Shown here: piece after piece, positions 55,923-64,000 of the stretch
Layout of the letters: every line of letters starts with the position of its first letter
Numbering within the stretch: position 1 is the stretch's first letter
Origin: Pseudomonas taeanensis MS-3
GTDB taxonomy: Bacteria > Pseudomonadota > Gammaproteobacteria > Pseudomonadales > Pseudomonadaceae
Assembly: GCF_000498575.2 (NCBI RefSeq)
Contig: NZ_AWSQ01000002.1
Location: 175,115 to 239,114 of the forward strand
Reading direction: 5' to 3'
Length of the DNA: 64,000 nucleotides
Notes under the pieces: generated by a model
Told to the model about the DNA's origin: nothing
Database searches by the model: none
Seen by the model: only the letters and a program-made list of their open reading frames with translations
Program-made: the position numbers and the translations under genes

Positions 55923-56837
55923 CTATTCCGGCAGGGGGATGAACTCGTCCTCGTCGCCTGGCACCTTGGGGAAACGGCCGGCCTTCCAGTCCTGCTTGGC
56001 CTGCTCGATGCGTTCCTGGCGGCTGGAGACGAAGTTCCACTCGATATAGCGGCGGCCCATTTTCTCGCCGCCGATAATCGCAATCCGCGACTCTTCCACT
56101 GCTTCCAGAATAATCCCCGGCTCCTGGGCGAAGACCGCCATCGAATGCTCGGGAATCAGCATGTCGCGCGCCTTTAGCGAGCCTTGGGCGACATACACCG
56201 CGCGTTCTTCTTCATCCGGCAGGATCAGCGTCTGCCCCGCCTGCATATGCGCTTCCACGTACAGCGTTTCGGCAAACTCCTTGACCGGTGAAGTAACGCC
56301 ATAGGCCGCGCCTATCAGCACCCGCAGCGGAACCCCGGCGACCGTGATGGCGGGCAGGTCGGCGGCCGGGTAGTGATAAAACGCCGCCTGCATTTCCTCA
56401 TCGGTTTCCGGCAGTGTCAGCCACAGTTGCAGGCCGTGCAGCCGGTGCGGCACGTCCCGCACTTCCGGGCGCTCGCGTTCCGAGTGGACGATGCCGCTGC
56501 CGGCGACCATCAGGTTGAGGTCGCCCGGGCGAATCGCCTGCAGGCTGCCCAGCGAATCGCGGTGCAGAATTTCACCTTCGAACAGGTAGGTCACGGTGGC
56601 GATATTCACGTGCGGGTGCGGGCGTACATTGATGCCCTGGCCGGCGGCAAATTCCGCCGGACCCATGTGGTCGAAGAAGGCCCAGGGGCCGACCATCTTG
56701 CGTTGGCTGGTTGGCAGCGTGCGGCGTACTGAAAAGCCGCCGAGGTCCTTGTCTCGTGGCCGAATGATCAGCTCCACGGCGTCACAGCCCTGGGCGATGT
56801 CGCATTCCTGTTCTGGATTTCTCGTCAGGTTGCTCAT
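55923..56837 (-). CDS. Pirin-family protein
   Basis: Seen: 304 residues. The N-terminal cupin has the metal-binding pattern in RPHPHVNIATVTYLFEGE and HRDSLGSLQAIRPGDLNLM, followed by AGSGIVHSERERPE. A second cupin domain lies after about 190. Known: pirins are iron-containing; some are quercetin dioxygenases and others regulators. It starts 207 bases before a LysR gene that is on the same strand. No specific substrate can be given. Confidence 0.9.
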   Translation of the reverse strand: MSNLTRNPEQECDIAQGCDAVELIIRPRDKDLGGFSVRRTLPTSQRKMVGPWAFFDHMGPAEFAAGQGINVRPHPHVNIATVTYLFEGEILHRDSLGSLQAIRPGDLNLMVAGSGIVHSERERPEVRDVPHRLHGLQLWLTLPETDEEMQAAFYHYPAADLPAITVAGVPLRVLIGAAYGVTSPVKEFAETLYVEAHMQAGQTLILPDEEERAVYVAQGSLKARDMLIPEHSMAVFAQEPGIILEAVEESRIAIIGGEKMGRRYIEWNFVSSRQERIEQAKQDWKAGRFPKVPGDEDEFIPLPE

Positions 56838-57044
56838 GCTCAGTTCCTCTTGCTTTGGGCAGTGGTGTTCTCGGCCTGCACGGACAACGCACCCGCGTGA
56901 TCCACAAATCCGCAGTGGAGATTAACCAGATTAGGTAAAAAACCGCTCTGACGTACGACCGCCAGTCGTCAGGAGGCCGGGCTTAGTGCTTTGGAGGTTC
57001 GCTAATGTCTGGCGAATTGCGTTTCTGCGTTTACCAACTAGCCA

Positions 57045-57929
57045 CTAACTCGCGGCTTGCTGGATAAGCCAGTCCTTGAAGGCTTGCACCGCTGGACGCA
57101 GTTTGGCCTGGCGCTGATGAACCAGATAAAACCCTTTGCTCAGCGGCAGGCGTTGGTTGAAGGGTTCGATCAAGGTGCCTTCGGCCATCTCTTCTTCGGT
57201 GAGCAGTGAGCTGGTCAATACCACGCCTTGTCCGCGCTTGGCGGCATCGATGGTCATCAGCGACTGGTCGAAATGCAGGGCGGGCAGCGTCGCAATTTGT
57301 GCTGCTGGCAAGCCGCTGAAGCGTGCCAGCCACAGGTCCCAATGGGGATGAAGCGTGTTGTGCAGCAGGGTGGCTCTGGCCAGGTCGCTCGGCTGCTGTA
57401 AATCCAGTTGCTGGGCATAGGCGGCCGTGCAGTAAACCCGGGCTTCATCGGTGAAGAGCAGGTGCGCATCAAGCTGCGGGTCGATGCCGTCGAAGTAGCG
57501 AATCGCCAGGTCAACTGGTTCTCCGGCGAAGTCCACCATTACGGTCGAGGTGCTCAGGTGGAGGGCGACAGTGGGGTGGCTCGAGACGAAGGACGACATT
57601 CTTCGCGCGAACCACTTGGCTGCCAGGCTCGGCGGCATGGTCACCCAGATACCCGCGCTACGGCTGTCGCGTAATGCCTGGCTGGCGTTGATGATTTGCG
57701 CCAGGGCCGGCTGGATGCGTCCCCAGTACGAGGTTCCTTCGGGGGTCGGCTCGATCTGCCGCACCTGGCGGATGAACAGGCTGACACCCAGCCAGTCTTC
57801 GAGCTTGCGGATCTGTTGGCTGACGGCCCCGGGGGTGACGTTCAGTTCTTCGGCGGCGAGAGAAAAACTACGCAGTCGCATGGCTGAGTCGAAGTACGTC
57901 AGAGCCTTCATCGGAGGTAACGGTTTCAT
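57045..57929 (-). CDS. LysR-family transcriptional regulator
   Basis: Seen: 294 residues with the GcvA-like opening LPPMKALTYFDSAMRLRSFSLAAEEL and the helix-turn-helix LNVTPGAVSQQIRKLEDWLG. The substrate-binding domain follows with VDLAIRYFDGIDP. It is divergent from an EamA-type exporter, the starts about 100 bases apart. Inferred: controls the exporter and itself. Effector unknown. Confidence 0.92.
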   Translation of the reverse strand: MKPLPPMKALTYFDSAMRLRSFSLAAEELNVTPGAVSQQIRKLEDWLGVSLFIRQVRQIEPTPEGTSYWGRIQPALAQIINASQALRDSRSAGIWVTMPPSLAAKWFARRMSSFVSSHPTVALHLSTSTVMVDFAGEPVDLAIRYFDGIDPQLDAHLLFTDEARVYCTAAYAQQLDLQQPSDLARATLLHNTLHPHWDLWLARFSGLPAAQIATLPALHFDQSLMTIDAAKRGQGVVLTSSLLTEEEMAEGTLIEPFNQRLPLSKGFYLVHQRQAKLRPAVQAFKDWLIQQAAS

Positions 57930-58028
57930 GGAGTAGTTTTTCTATCTCAAGAGACAAACATAATGGTTTGTAGCGCTTCCTGAGGGCAGACACAATCGTT
58001 CGACACTTGAATCACCTTGGGCCCGGTC

Positions 58029-58946
58029 ATGAAACATACTGCTTATTTCGCTTTTGGCCTGCTCGGCCTGATCTGGGGCACCAATTTCATCTTCATGAAG
58101 TGGGCGGCGGACTTGATCACGCCGGGACAGATCGTGTTCTTGCGGGTGCTCTTCGGCTTTCTGCCGATTCTGTTGTTTGCCGTGTTGAGCCGCTCGCTGC
58201 GCTGGAGTCACCTGCGTTATGCCCACCACTTTCTGGTGATGGCCCTGCTCGCGACGGCGATCTATTACTACGCGTTTGCCAAGGGCACATCACTGCTGTT
58301 GTCCAGCGTGGCTGGGATGTTGAGCGGCGCGATTCCGCTGTTCACTTTTGTTTGTTCATTGCTGTTCCTGCGCCAGGAACCGCTCAACGGCCGAACCAGT
58401 CTGGGTGTGGTCTTTGGCTTTCTCGGTGTGCTGTTGATCGCTCGGCCGTGGGAGGCCGCAGCCTCGGGTATTAATCTGGAAGGCGTGCTGTACATGGTCA
58501 TGGGTTCGCTTAGCGTGGGCTGTTCGTTCGTCTATGCCAAGCGCTTCCTGACCGGGTTGACGATGTCGCCCTTGGCACTGTGCACCTATCAGATCGGCTT
58601 TGCCTTGGTCGTCATTGCCGCGGTGACCGACCTGCAGGGCATCGAGCGGATTGCCGAGGATGCGCGTGCCTTCGCCGGCGTATCCCTGGGACTGGGGTTG
58701 CTGGGCACCGGCCTGGCTTACATTCTTTACTACTTTATCGTGCAGCGACTCGGTGCTCTGGCTGCTTCAGCCGTGACCTACATCCCGCCGGTGGTCGCCT
58801 TGTTGATCGGTTATTTCCTCGTGCACGAACCGGTCAGCGCGGTGGATCTAGTGGCGGTGGTAGCGATCATCGGCGGGGTGTACATCCTGCAGACGGGCAA
58901 GCGTCAGGCGCCAGCCAACAGCGTGCCCGTCGTGGGCGTGGATTAA
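58029..58946 (+). CDS. EamA/DMT-family transporter
   Basis: Seen: 305 residues from the ATG at 58029, with ten membrane segments in two EamA repeats. LIWGTNFIFMKWAADLI at the start and GTGLAYILYYFIVQRLG in the second half are the repeat landmarks. Known: DMT proteins export metabolites such as amino acids or purines. It is divergent from a LysR regulator and probably controlled by it. Substrate unknown. Confidence 0.9.
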   Translation: MKHTAYFAFGLLGLIWGTNFIFMKWAADLITPGQIVFLRVLFGFLPILLFAVLSRSLRWSHLRYAHHFLVMALLATAIYYYAFAKGTSLLLSSVAGMLSGAIPLFTFVCSLLFLRQEPLNGRTSLGVVFGFLGVLLIARPWEAAASGINLEGVLYMVMGSLSVGCSFVYAKRFLTGLTMSPLALCTYQIGFALVVIAAVTDLQGIERIAEDARAFAGVSLGLGLLGTGLAYILYYFIVQRLGALAASAVTYIPPVVALLIGYFLVHEPVSAVDLVAVVAIIGGVYILQTGKRQAPANSVPVVGVD

Positions 58947-59015
58947 GCAAGCGGGGCGATCAGCGAGGGTGGAGTGGCTGGCTGTTAATAATTCCGATCC
59001 CTTTATCTCCGAGCT

Positions 59016-59483
59016 CTATCGCTCTTTCTGCCACTGCCGCTTGATTTCCTGCCATTGGTTATCGCTCAGCCATTCGTTCGCCAGGGGGAAGAAGATATTT
59101 TCCTCGCTGTCCAAATGGTCATGGTACTTGTGGATGTAGTCCTCGATGAACGAGGCTATTTCTTTTGGTGTGTGGCTTGAGTGCTCGAGGGCCTTGAGTT
59201 GGTTGGCAATGCGCTCAAAGCCTTGATGGTCGCGCTCTATGTCGAGTACGCGTGGATGTACAGGGGCGCGGGTGGTTAGTAGTAGGCGGCGAATCAGCTC
59301 TTCATTCTGGTGATGCAGGGCTTCCGCTTCACCATGCAGAGACTCCAGTAGCCTGAAGAGTTTGTTGCGGTCGGCCGCGTTGCAGGTTTCGCCTTTAAAG
59401 ATGTCGAGCAGGCTTTTGATCTGCTCGATGGGGGCGCAAATATTATGGTGATAAGTGCGCAGTTCCTCTAGTAAGGGGTGCAT
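59016..59483 (-). CDS. Hemerythrin HHE-domain protein
   Basis: Seen: 155 residues from the ATG at 59481-59483, with GAGG eight bases upstream. Helical iron-ligand residues appear in ELRTYHHNICAPIEQI, HGEAEALHHQNEELIRR and HKYHDHLDSEENIFFPLA. Known: bacterial single-domain hemerythrins bind di-iron and oxygen or sense NO and oxygen. No operon partner. Function inferred from family only. Confidence 0.9.
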   Translation of the reverse strand: MHPLLEELRTYHHNICAPIEQIKSLLDIFKGETCNAADRNKLFRLLESLHGEAEALHHQNEELIRRLLLTTRAPVHPRVLDIERDHQGFERIANQLKALEHSSHTPKEIASFIEDYIHKYHDHLDSEENIFFPLANEWLSDNQWQEIKRQWQKER

Positions 59484-59748
59484 GTTCAATCCTCATGAGT
59501 CAAAGCCTCGATGCCTTTGCGTAAAGCTTAGGACAGCCGGTTAAAAGACCTGCGCAATCTGATGAAGTACGCCCATTCCACTCCATGGTCGTGCCGATGA
59601 AACTGGTCATCTGCGCTGGAAAAGAGCTTACCGGTCAGGATTGAAGGCCGACCTTACCGAGCCTCTGCAGCTCAAAACCCGCAATTTTATGCAAGTGCCG
59701 ACGGCAGGCGCGGCGCAGACTTCAGGGCATCCACTTGGGAGTCACCTG

Positions 59749-60648
59749 ATGAACCTGTCGCTGTACCTGCTCACCGTCCTGATCTGGGGCACCACCTGGA
59801 TCGCCATCAAACTGCAGATGGGCGAGGTGGCGATTGCCGCCTCGATTGCCTACCGCTTTGCCCTGGCTGCGGCGGTGCTGTTCGCCGTGCTGCTGCTCAG
59901 CGGCCGACTGCAAACGCTCGACCGCCGTGGCCAATTGATCTGCCTGGCCCAGGGCCTGTGCCTGTTCTGCCTGAACTTTCTGTGTTTCTACACTGCCAGC
60001 CAGTGGATACCCAGTGGCCTGGTGGCGGTGATTTTTTCCACCGCGACGCTGTGGAATGCCTTGAGCGCGCGGCTGTTCTTCAAGCAACGGGTTGCGGCCA
60101 ACGTGCTGGCCGGCGGCGCCTTGGGGCTGCTGGGACTAGCCCTGCTGTTCTGGCCGGAACTGGCCGGGCATGCGGCCAGTCGGGAAACCCTGCTGGGTAT
60201 CGGTCTGGCGCTGCTCGGCACGCTGTTTTTCTCCGCCGGTAACATGCTCTCCAGCCTGCAGCAGAAGGCCGGCCTCAAACCGCTGACCAGCAATGCCTGG
60301 GGCATGCTGTATGGCGCCCTGATGCTGGTGGCGATCTGCCTGGTGAGTGGCACGCCATTCGGCTTCGAGTGGAGCGGCCGCTATATCGGTTCGCTGCTCT
60401 ACCTGGCGATTCCCGGTTCGGTGATTGGCTTCACCGCCTACCTGACCCTGGTCGGGCGCATGGGGCCAGAGCGCGCAGCCTATTGCACCGTATTGTTTCC
60501 GGTGGTGGCGCTGAATATTTCGGTATTTCTCGAAGGTTACCAGTGGACGCCGCCGGCGCTGTTCGGCCTGCTTCTGGTGATGCTCGGCAACGTACTGGTG
60601 TTCCGCAAAGCGAAACCGGCGCCGCGCCTGGGTGATGCGCCAGCCTAG
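59749..60648 (+). CDS. EamA/DMT-family transporter
   Basis: Seen: 299 residues from the ATG at 59749, preceded by GGGAG; the upstream in-frame sequence is not conserved-looking. LLTVLIWGTTWIAIKLQMG is the family opening, and GSVIGFTAYLTLVGRMGPERA marks the second EamA repeat. Ten membrane segments. It resembles the transporter at 58029-58946 only in fold. Substrate unknown. Confidence 0.9.
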   Translation: MNLSLYLLTVLIWGTTWIAIKLQMGEVAIAASIAYRFALAAAVLFAVLLLSGRLQTLDRRGQLICLAQGLCLFCLNFLCFYTASQWIPSGLVAVIFSTATLWNALSARLFFKQRVAANVLAGGALGLLGLALLFWPELAGHAASRETLLGIGLALLGTLFFSAGNMLSSLQQKAGLKPLTSNAWGMLYGALMLVAICLVSGTPFGFEWSGRYIGSLLYLAIPGSVIGFTAYLTLVGRMGPERAAYCTVLFPVVALNISVFLEGYQWTPPALFGLLLVMLGNVLVFRKAKPAPRLGDAPA

Positions 60649-60686
60649 CGCTGCCGTGGATTATCTGAGGAGGTGTGTGTATCTGC

Positions 60687-63107
60687 TCAATGCCAGGTCG
60701 ACAGCGCCTCCCAGGAGCGGAACTGGTCGCCGGGAATGGGCCGGCTGATGGAGTAGCCCTGGGCGATGTCGCAGCCGAAGTTGCCCAGACGGTTCAGGGT
60801 CTCGCGATTCTCGACGCCCTCGGCGACTACCGTGAGGTCCAGGTTGTGCGCCAGTTCGACGATGGAGCGCACGATTTTTGCCGAGTCATCGTCGTCAGTC
60901 AGCATGCGGGTGACGAAGGACTGGTCGATCTTCAAGGAGTCCACCGGCAGTTTCTGCAGGTAGGCCAGCGAAGAGTAGCCGGTGCCGAAGTCGTCGATGC
61001 TCAGGTGGGTATCGAGGTTCTTCAGCTGCATCAGGGTCTCCAGCGCTGCTGCCGGGTCTTCCATCAATGCGCTTTCGGTTAGCTCGAATTCGATCCAGTC
61101 CGGCTGCGCACCCCAGGTGGCGAAGGCGCCACGGATGCGCTCGAGCAACTTGGGGTCGCGCAGATCGCGGGCCGACAGGTTGACCGAGATCGGCCGGTCG
61201 TCGCCTTCTTCATGCCAGGCGTAGCGTTGGCCCAGCGCCGCATCCAGTACCCAGTAGGTGAGTGGGGTGATCAGTCCGGTGTTCTCGGCCAGCTTGATGA
61301 AGTCGTCGGGCGGCAGCAGGCCGTGCTGCGGGTGCTGCCAGCGCACCAGGGCCTCGGTGCCACAGACCTTGTTGGTGGCAATCTGCAGTTTCGGCTGGTA
61401 GTGCAGCAGCAGTTCGTTGTGATCGATTGCCCGGCGCAAGTCCCCCATCAGCATCAGGTGTTGGGCGCACTCCTGATCCAGGCTGCTCTGGAACAGGGCA
61501 TAACCGCTGCTGCTGGCCTTGGCCTGATCGCGAGCGCTGCTGGCGCGGCGGATCAGGCCATCCGGGTCGGTGTCGTGACCAGGGTAGAGGGCGATGCCGA
61601 TGCTCGCCCGCGCATCCAGGCGCAGCCCGGACAGCTCGATCGGCTCATACAGTGCCACCAGAATCTTTTGCGCCAACTGCATGGCCTGTTCCGCGCCACC
61701 GCTGGGCATCAATACGGCGAATTCGTATTCGCCCATGCGCGCGACCGTATGGTTCGCTCCCACGGTTTGCACCAGGCGAGTGGCAATGGCCTGTTGCAGG
61801 CGGTCGCTCTCGCGGTAGCCGAGGGTTTCGTTGATCTCCTGATTGCGCCCGACCTCCAGCTGCAGCAGGCCCAGCGCCCGGCGTTCCTGCTTGGCGGTGG
61901 CGATCGCCTGTTCCAGTTGTTCGCGCAGGCGTACCCGGTTGGACAGGCCGGTGAGGGTGTCGGTAAAGGCCATGCGCCGGATGGTGGCTTCCGCTTCGAC
62001 GGCCCTGGCGCGGGTGCGCAGGGTGGCGATGCCGAAGCCGAGGTCGTTGGCGGTGGCCAGCAACAGCTCGACCTCCTTGTCATCGAAGGCCTCGGCTTCA
62101 GCCGACATGATGCTCAGCATGCCGATCAGCGCGTCCTCGACGCGCAATGGCAGCACTATGGCCGAAGCGTAACCACGCTCGCGGGCTTCTTCGCGCAGCG
62201 GGGCCTCGGGGTCATTGAGGATGTCGCGCATCACCATCGGTTGGCCGTTCGTGAGTGGATCTTCGAGCTTGTGGATAAAGGCCGTGCCTTCGGCACTCGC
62301 TCCCCAGGTCACACCGAGCGCCAGAAAGCCTTCGTCGAAGCCTTCATGGGCCATCGGCTGGTAGAGCTGGGGCAGATCATCCTGGCGATAACCGACCCAG
62401 GCCAGGCGATAGCCGCAATCCTTCACCAGCACCCGGCAGATCTCCTCAAGCAGGGCGGTTTCGTGCGTGGCATGGATCAGCGCATGGTTGACCGCCACCC
62501 GGGTCGACAGGGCGCGGTTGAGGCGCTGGATTTCCTGTTCCGCCTGCGCGCGGCGGGCTTTGGTGCGCAGTGCCTGGATGCCGAAGGCCAGGTCCTCGGC
62601 GGCCTCGGTCAGCAGGTCCAGCTCTTGGGGGCCGAAGGCATCGGGTTCCGGGGCACCGATGCCGAGGGCGCCGAATATCTGCCCTTCGACCCGCAGCGGC
62701 AACGACAGTACCGAGGCAATGTCGTGGGCGATGGCGCCCTCGCGCCAGGGCGCGGTATTCGGGTCGGTCAGTAGGTTGTGCGACAGGCTCTGCTGGCCGG
62801 TACGAATGGCGGTGCCGCTGGGGCCGTGGCCGCGTTCGTTGTCCGCCCAACTGATGCCGAGCGAGTCGACGTAGGCTCGATCGACCCCGGCATGCGCCAC
62901 CGGCGTGACGGTTTTGGCGGCGTCGTTCTCGGCGCGGCCGACCCAGGCCAGGCTGTAACCGCCTTCCTCGACGATCACCCGGCAGATGTCCTGGAACAGG
63001 GTGGCTTCGTTCTCGGCACGCAGTAGTGCGCGGTTGCAGCCACTGAGGGTACGCAGTGCCCGGTGAAGGCACTCCACTTCTTGAGCGACGGCCGATTGCG
63101 CGGGCAT
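60687..63107 (-). CDS. GAF-GAF-GGDEF-EAL cyclic di-GMP protein with degenerate GGDEF
   Basis: Seen: 806 residues from the ATG at 63105-63107 with GGAGG eight bases upstream. Two GAF-like domains cover about 30-190 and 210-365 with matching opening patterns (ICRVIVEEGGYSLAWVGRA and ICRVLVKDCGYRLAWVGYR). The GGDEF domain follows, but its signature reads GEYEF, so cyclase activity is unlikely. The EAL domain has GTEALVRW, FELTESALMED, IDDFGTGYSSLAYL and VVAEGVEN, all intact. Inferred: a cyclic di-GMP phosphodiesterase regulated by GAF-bound ligands. No membrane segment. Confidence 0.94.
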   Translation of the reverse strand: MPAQSAVAQEVECLHRALRTLSGCNRALLRAENEATLFQDICRVIVEEGGYSLAWVGRAENDAAKTVTPVAHAGVDRAYVDSLGISWADNERGHGPSGTAIRTGQQSLSHNLLTDPNTAPWREGAIAHDIASVLSLPLRVEGQIFGALGIGAPEPDAFGPQELDLLTEAAEDLAFGIQALRTKARRAQAEQEIQRLNRALSTRVAVNHALIHATHETALLEEICRVLVKDCGYRLAWVGYRQDDLPQLYQPMAHEGFDEGFLALGVTWGASAEGTAFIHKLEDPLTNGQPMVMRDILNDPEAPLREEARERGYASAIVLPLRVEDALIGMLSIMSAEAEAFDDKEVELLLATANDLGFGIATLRTRARAVEAEATIRRMAFTDTLTGLSNRVRLREQLEQAIATAKQERRALGLLQLEVGRNQEINETLGYRESDRLQQAIATRLVQTVGANHTVARMGEYEFAVLMPSGGAEQAMQLAQKILVALYEPIELSGLRLDARASIGIALYPGHDTDPDGLIRRASSARDQAKASSSGYALFQSSLDQECAQHLMLMGDLRRAIDHNELLLHYQPKLQIATNKVCGTEALVRWQHPQHGLLPPDDFIKLAENTGLITPLTYWVLDAALGQRYAWHEEGDDRPISVNLSARDLRDPKLLERIRGAFATWGAQPDWIEFELTESALMEDPAAALETLMQLKNLDTHLSIDDFGTGYSSLAYLQKLPVDSLKIDQSFVTRMLTDDDDSAKIVRSIVELAHNLDLTVVAEGVENRETLNRLGNFGCDIAQGYSISRPIPGDQFRSWEALSTWH

Positions 63108-63400
63108 GGTTGGCCTCCGGCAGATGTTGACCATTGCTCAGTATAGGTCCTGTGGCGACTGCCAATGCGCCCTTGATCGCTGGCTGTGAAGGCGCAGCAC
63201 AGCCGAACTGATTAGCCTGTCATGAGTTCAGAAAAGCCGACCTGCTGAATCATTCGACCAGTTGCCTGGAACAGGGGGCGGGGCAATAGGCTTTTATGTA
63301 GAAAAATGGCTGTCTTGAGCGTGGCCTGCCAGCCCGTTGTGGGCGCCAGGCCGTGTAGGGCTAATCAAGCCCTGGTCACGGTTGAGTGAGGCTCGGTCGC
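63108..63400. other. Intergenic stretch with no gene supported
   Basis: This 293-base region holds an imperfect GGCCTG/CAGGCC hairpin near 63326-63355 and the palindrome AGGGCTAATCAAGCCCT at about 63357-63373. Either could end the transcript from 63401. No ORF with a ribosome site is present. Confidence 0.4.
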
Positions 63401-63790
63401 TCAAGGCGCGCGCCTGAAGTACTCGAATACCCGCTCGGAAAAAACCAGGTAGGCGAACAGCGGGTAGCACAGGTAGTGCACTGCGAGGAGGAATATGCCC
63501 ATCGGGCTGGGCTGATCTTGCCCCGCCATCATGGCCAGCAGGCCGATATACAGCAGTGCCAACACCCCGCCATACAGCCCCAGCAAACGCCAGCGCTCAG
63601 CCGGTAGCGGCGCGCGCCGCGTGCTCCAGGCAAACCACAGGGCCATGGCGCCAGCGACTGTCGCGGCAATCAGCAGGGTGGACAGCACGCCGCCGATGCG
63701 CACGAAGCTGCGTAGCAACAGGTTGAGCAATATCACGGCGAGTACGCCGCCCAGGGCATAGCGGGTCACAGGAGTGGTGGCGTGGTTCAC
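63401..63790 (-). CDS. Small four-helix membrane protein of unknown function
   Basis: Seen: 129 residues starting at GTG with GGATGAG upstream. Four hydrophobic segments, including LGGVLAVILLNLLLRSFV and LLGLYGGVLALLYIGLLAMM, and an end ERVFEYFRRAP. No family recognised. It lies 39 bases downstream of the SDR gene that enters from the right edge, on the same strand, so they may share a transcript. Confidence 0.65.
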   Translation of the reverse strand: MNHATTPVTRYALGGVLAVILLNLLLRSFVRIGGVLSTLLIAATVAGAMALWFAWSTRRAPLPAERWRLLGLYGGVLALLYIGLLAMMAGQDQPSPMGIFLLAVHYLCYPLFAYLVFSERVFEYFRRAP

Positions 63791-63829
63791 TGTCTCATCC
63801 GTATTGTCGGCAGAGGCTGGGTCAGGGTT

Positions 63830-64000
63830 TCACAGGGCGCGATGCAGGCCAAAGCGTTTCTTCAACAACCACTCCAGCAGGGCTTTAGGCACCAGCGTGG
63901 CGATCAGCGGCATGGCGCGGCTGCCGTTGCCCAGGCGCAGCAGGCGCGGACGTTTGGCGCTCTGCACGGCATGCAGCAGGCTGCGGGCGAAGTGACTGGT
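63830..64000 (-). CDS. C-terminal end of a short-chain dehydrogenase (cut by window edge)
   Basis: Seen: 56 codons to a TGA at 63830-63832, reading HFARSLLHAVQSAKRPRLLR, then MPLIATLVPKALLEWLLKKR and LHRAL. This basic, helix-rich tail is typical of the last part of SDR enzymes in Pseudomonas. The Rossmann and catalytic parts lie outside the window. Confidence 0.6.
   Translation of the reverse strand, partial: TSHFARSLLHAVQSAKRPRLLRLGNGSRAMPLIATLVPKALLEWLLKKRFGLHRAL

Overview
The window is 64 kb of GC-rich, densely coded gammaproteobacterial DNA, most likely from Pseudomonas in the broad sense. The pointers are a yebG gene behind a perfect CTGT-N8-ACAG LexA box, a PsiE-family protein, REP-like GTAGCCCGGATG repeats, and several solute-catabolism cassettes each with its own regulator. 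No rRNA, tRNA, CRISPR array, prophage or intact insertion sequence was found. Mobile DNA is limited to small non-coding elements with inverted ends.

Region 1 (1-12274) looks like an uptake and demethylation locus. An XRE-cupin regulator lies between a leftward set (class V aminotransferase, GlcG/HbpS-like protein, glyA) and a rightward set (TauA/TauB/TauC-like ABC importer, then an 812-residue dimethylglycine/sarcosine-dehydrogenase-like flavoprotein with a GcvT domain). folD and a second, very similar class V aminotransferase follow. The flavoprotein, FolD and GlyA together imply that a methyl group from an N-methylated substrate is passed to tetrahydrofolate and then oxidised or used for serine. 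The substrate is not known. Related GTGAAAA/TTTTCAC inverted repeats occur in both intergenic regions flanking the regulator gene. Region 2 (12504-16627) holds an MHS-type MFS transporter, a GMC alcohol dehydrogenase and a divergent IclR regulator.

Region 3 (16694-29280) is a complete taurine dissimilation cluster: taurine:pyruvate aminotransferase (tpa), a MocR/TauR regulator, alanine dehydrogenase (ald), sulfoacetaldehyde acetyltransferase (xsc), phosphate acetyltransferase (pta), a DUF6506 protein and two candidate sulfite/sulfate exporters (TauZ-like and TauE-like). A thiS-thiG pair is divergent to tpa; Xsc needs thiamine diphosphate. A 16-base motif is shared by the tpa and ald upstream regions.

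Region 4 (29342-39223) is regulatory and stress-related. It contains an ECF sigma/anti-sigma operon with a secreted SnoaL-like protein, a DUF305 protein and a YncE-like beta-propeller; SOS-controlled yebG; a periplasmic solute-binding-like protein divergent from a histidine kinase and an HD-GYP response regulator; a YbaK-like deacylase; and a PsiE-like membrane protein. Region 5 (39232-52916) holds a SWIM-SNF2 helicase, an AraC regulator, a secreted cupin, an acuR-acuI pair with matching operators, a LysR-controlled SDR/luciferase-like/alcohol-dehydrogenase group, an SH3 membrane protein, a redoxin and a GFA enzyme. Region 6 (53218-64000) starts with a tightly coupled operon (small ORF, sigma factor with a cysteine-rich tail, hydrolase, thioesterase). 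It continues with a pirin, a LysR regulator with a divergent EamA exporter, a hemerythrin, a second EamA exporter, a GAF-GAF-degenerate GGDEF-EAL protein, a small membrane protein and the end of an SDR gene.
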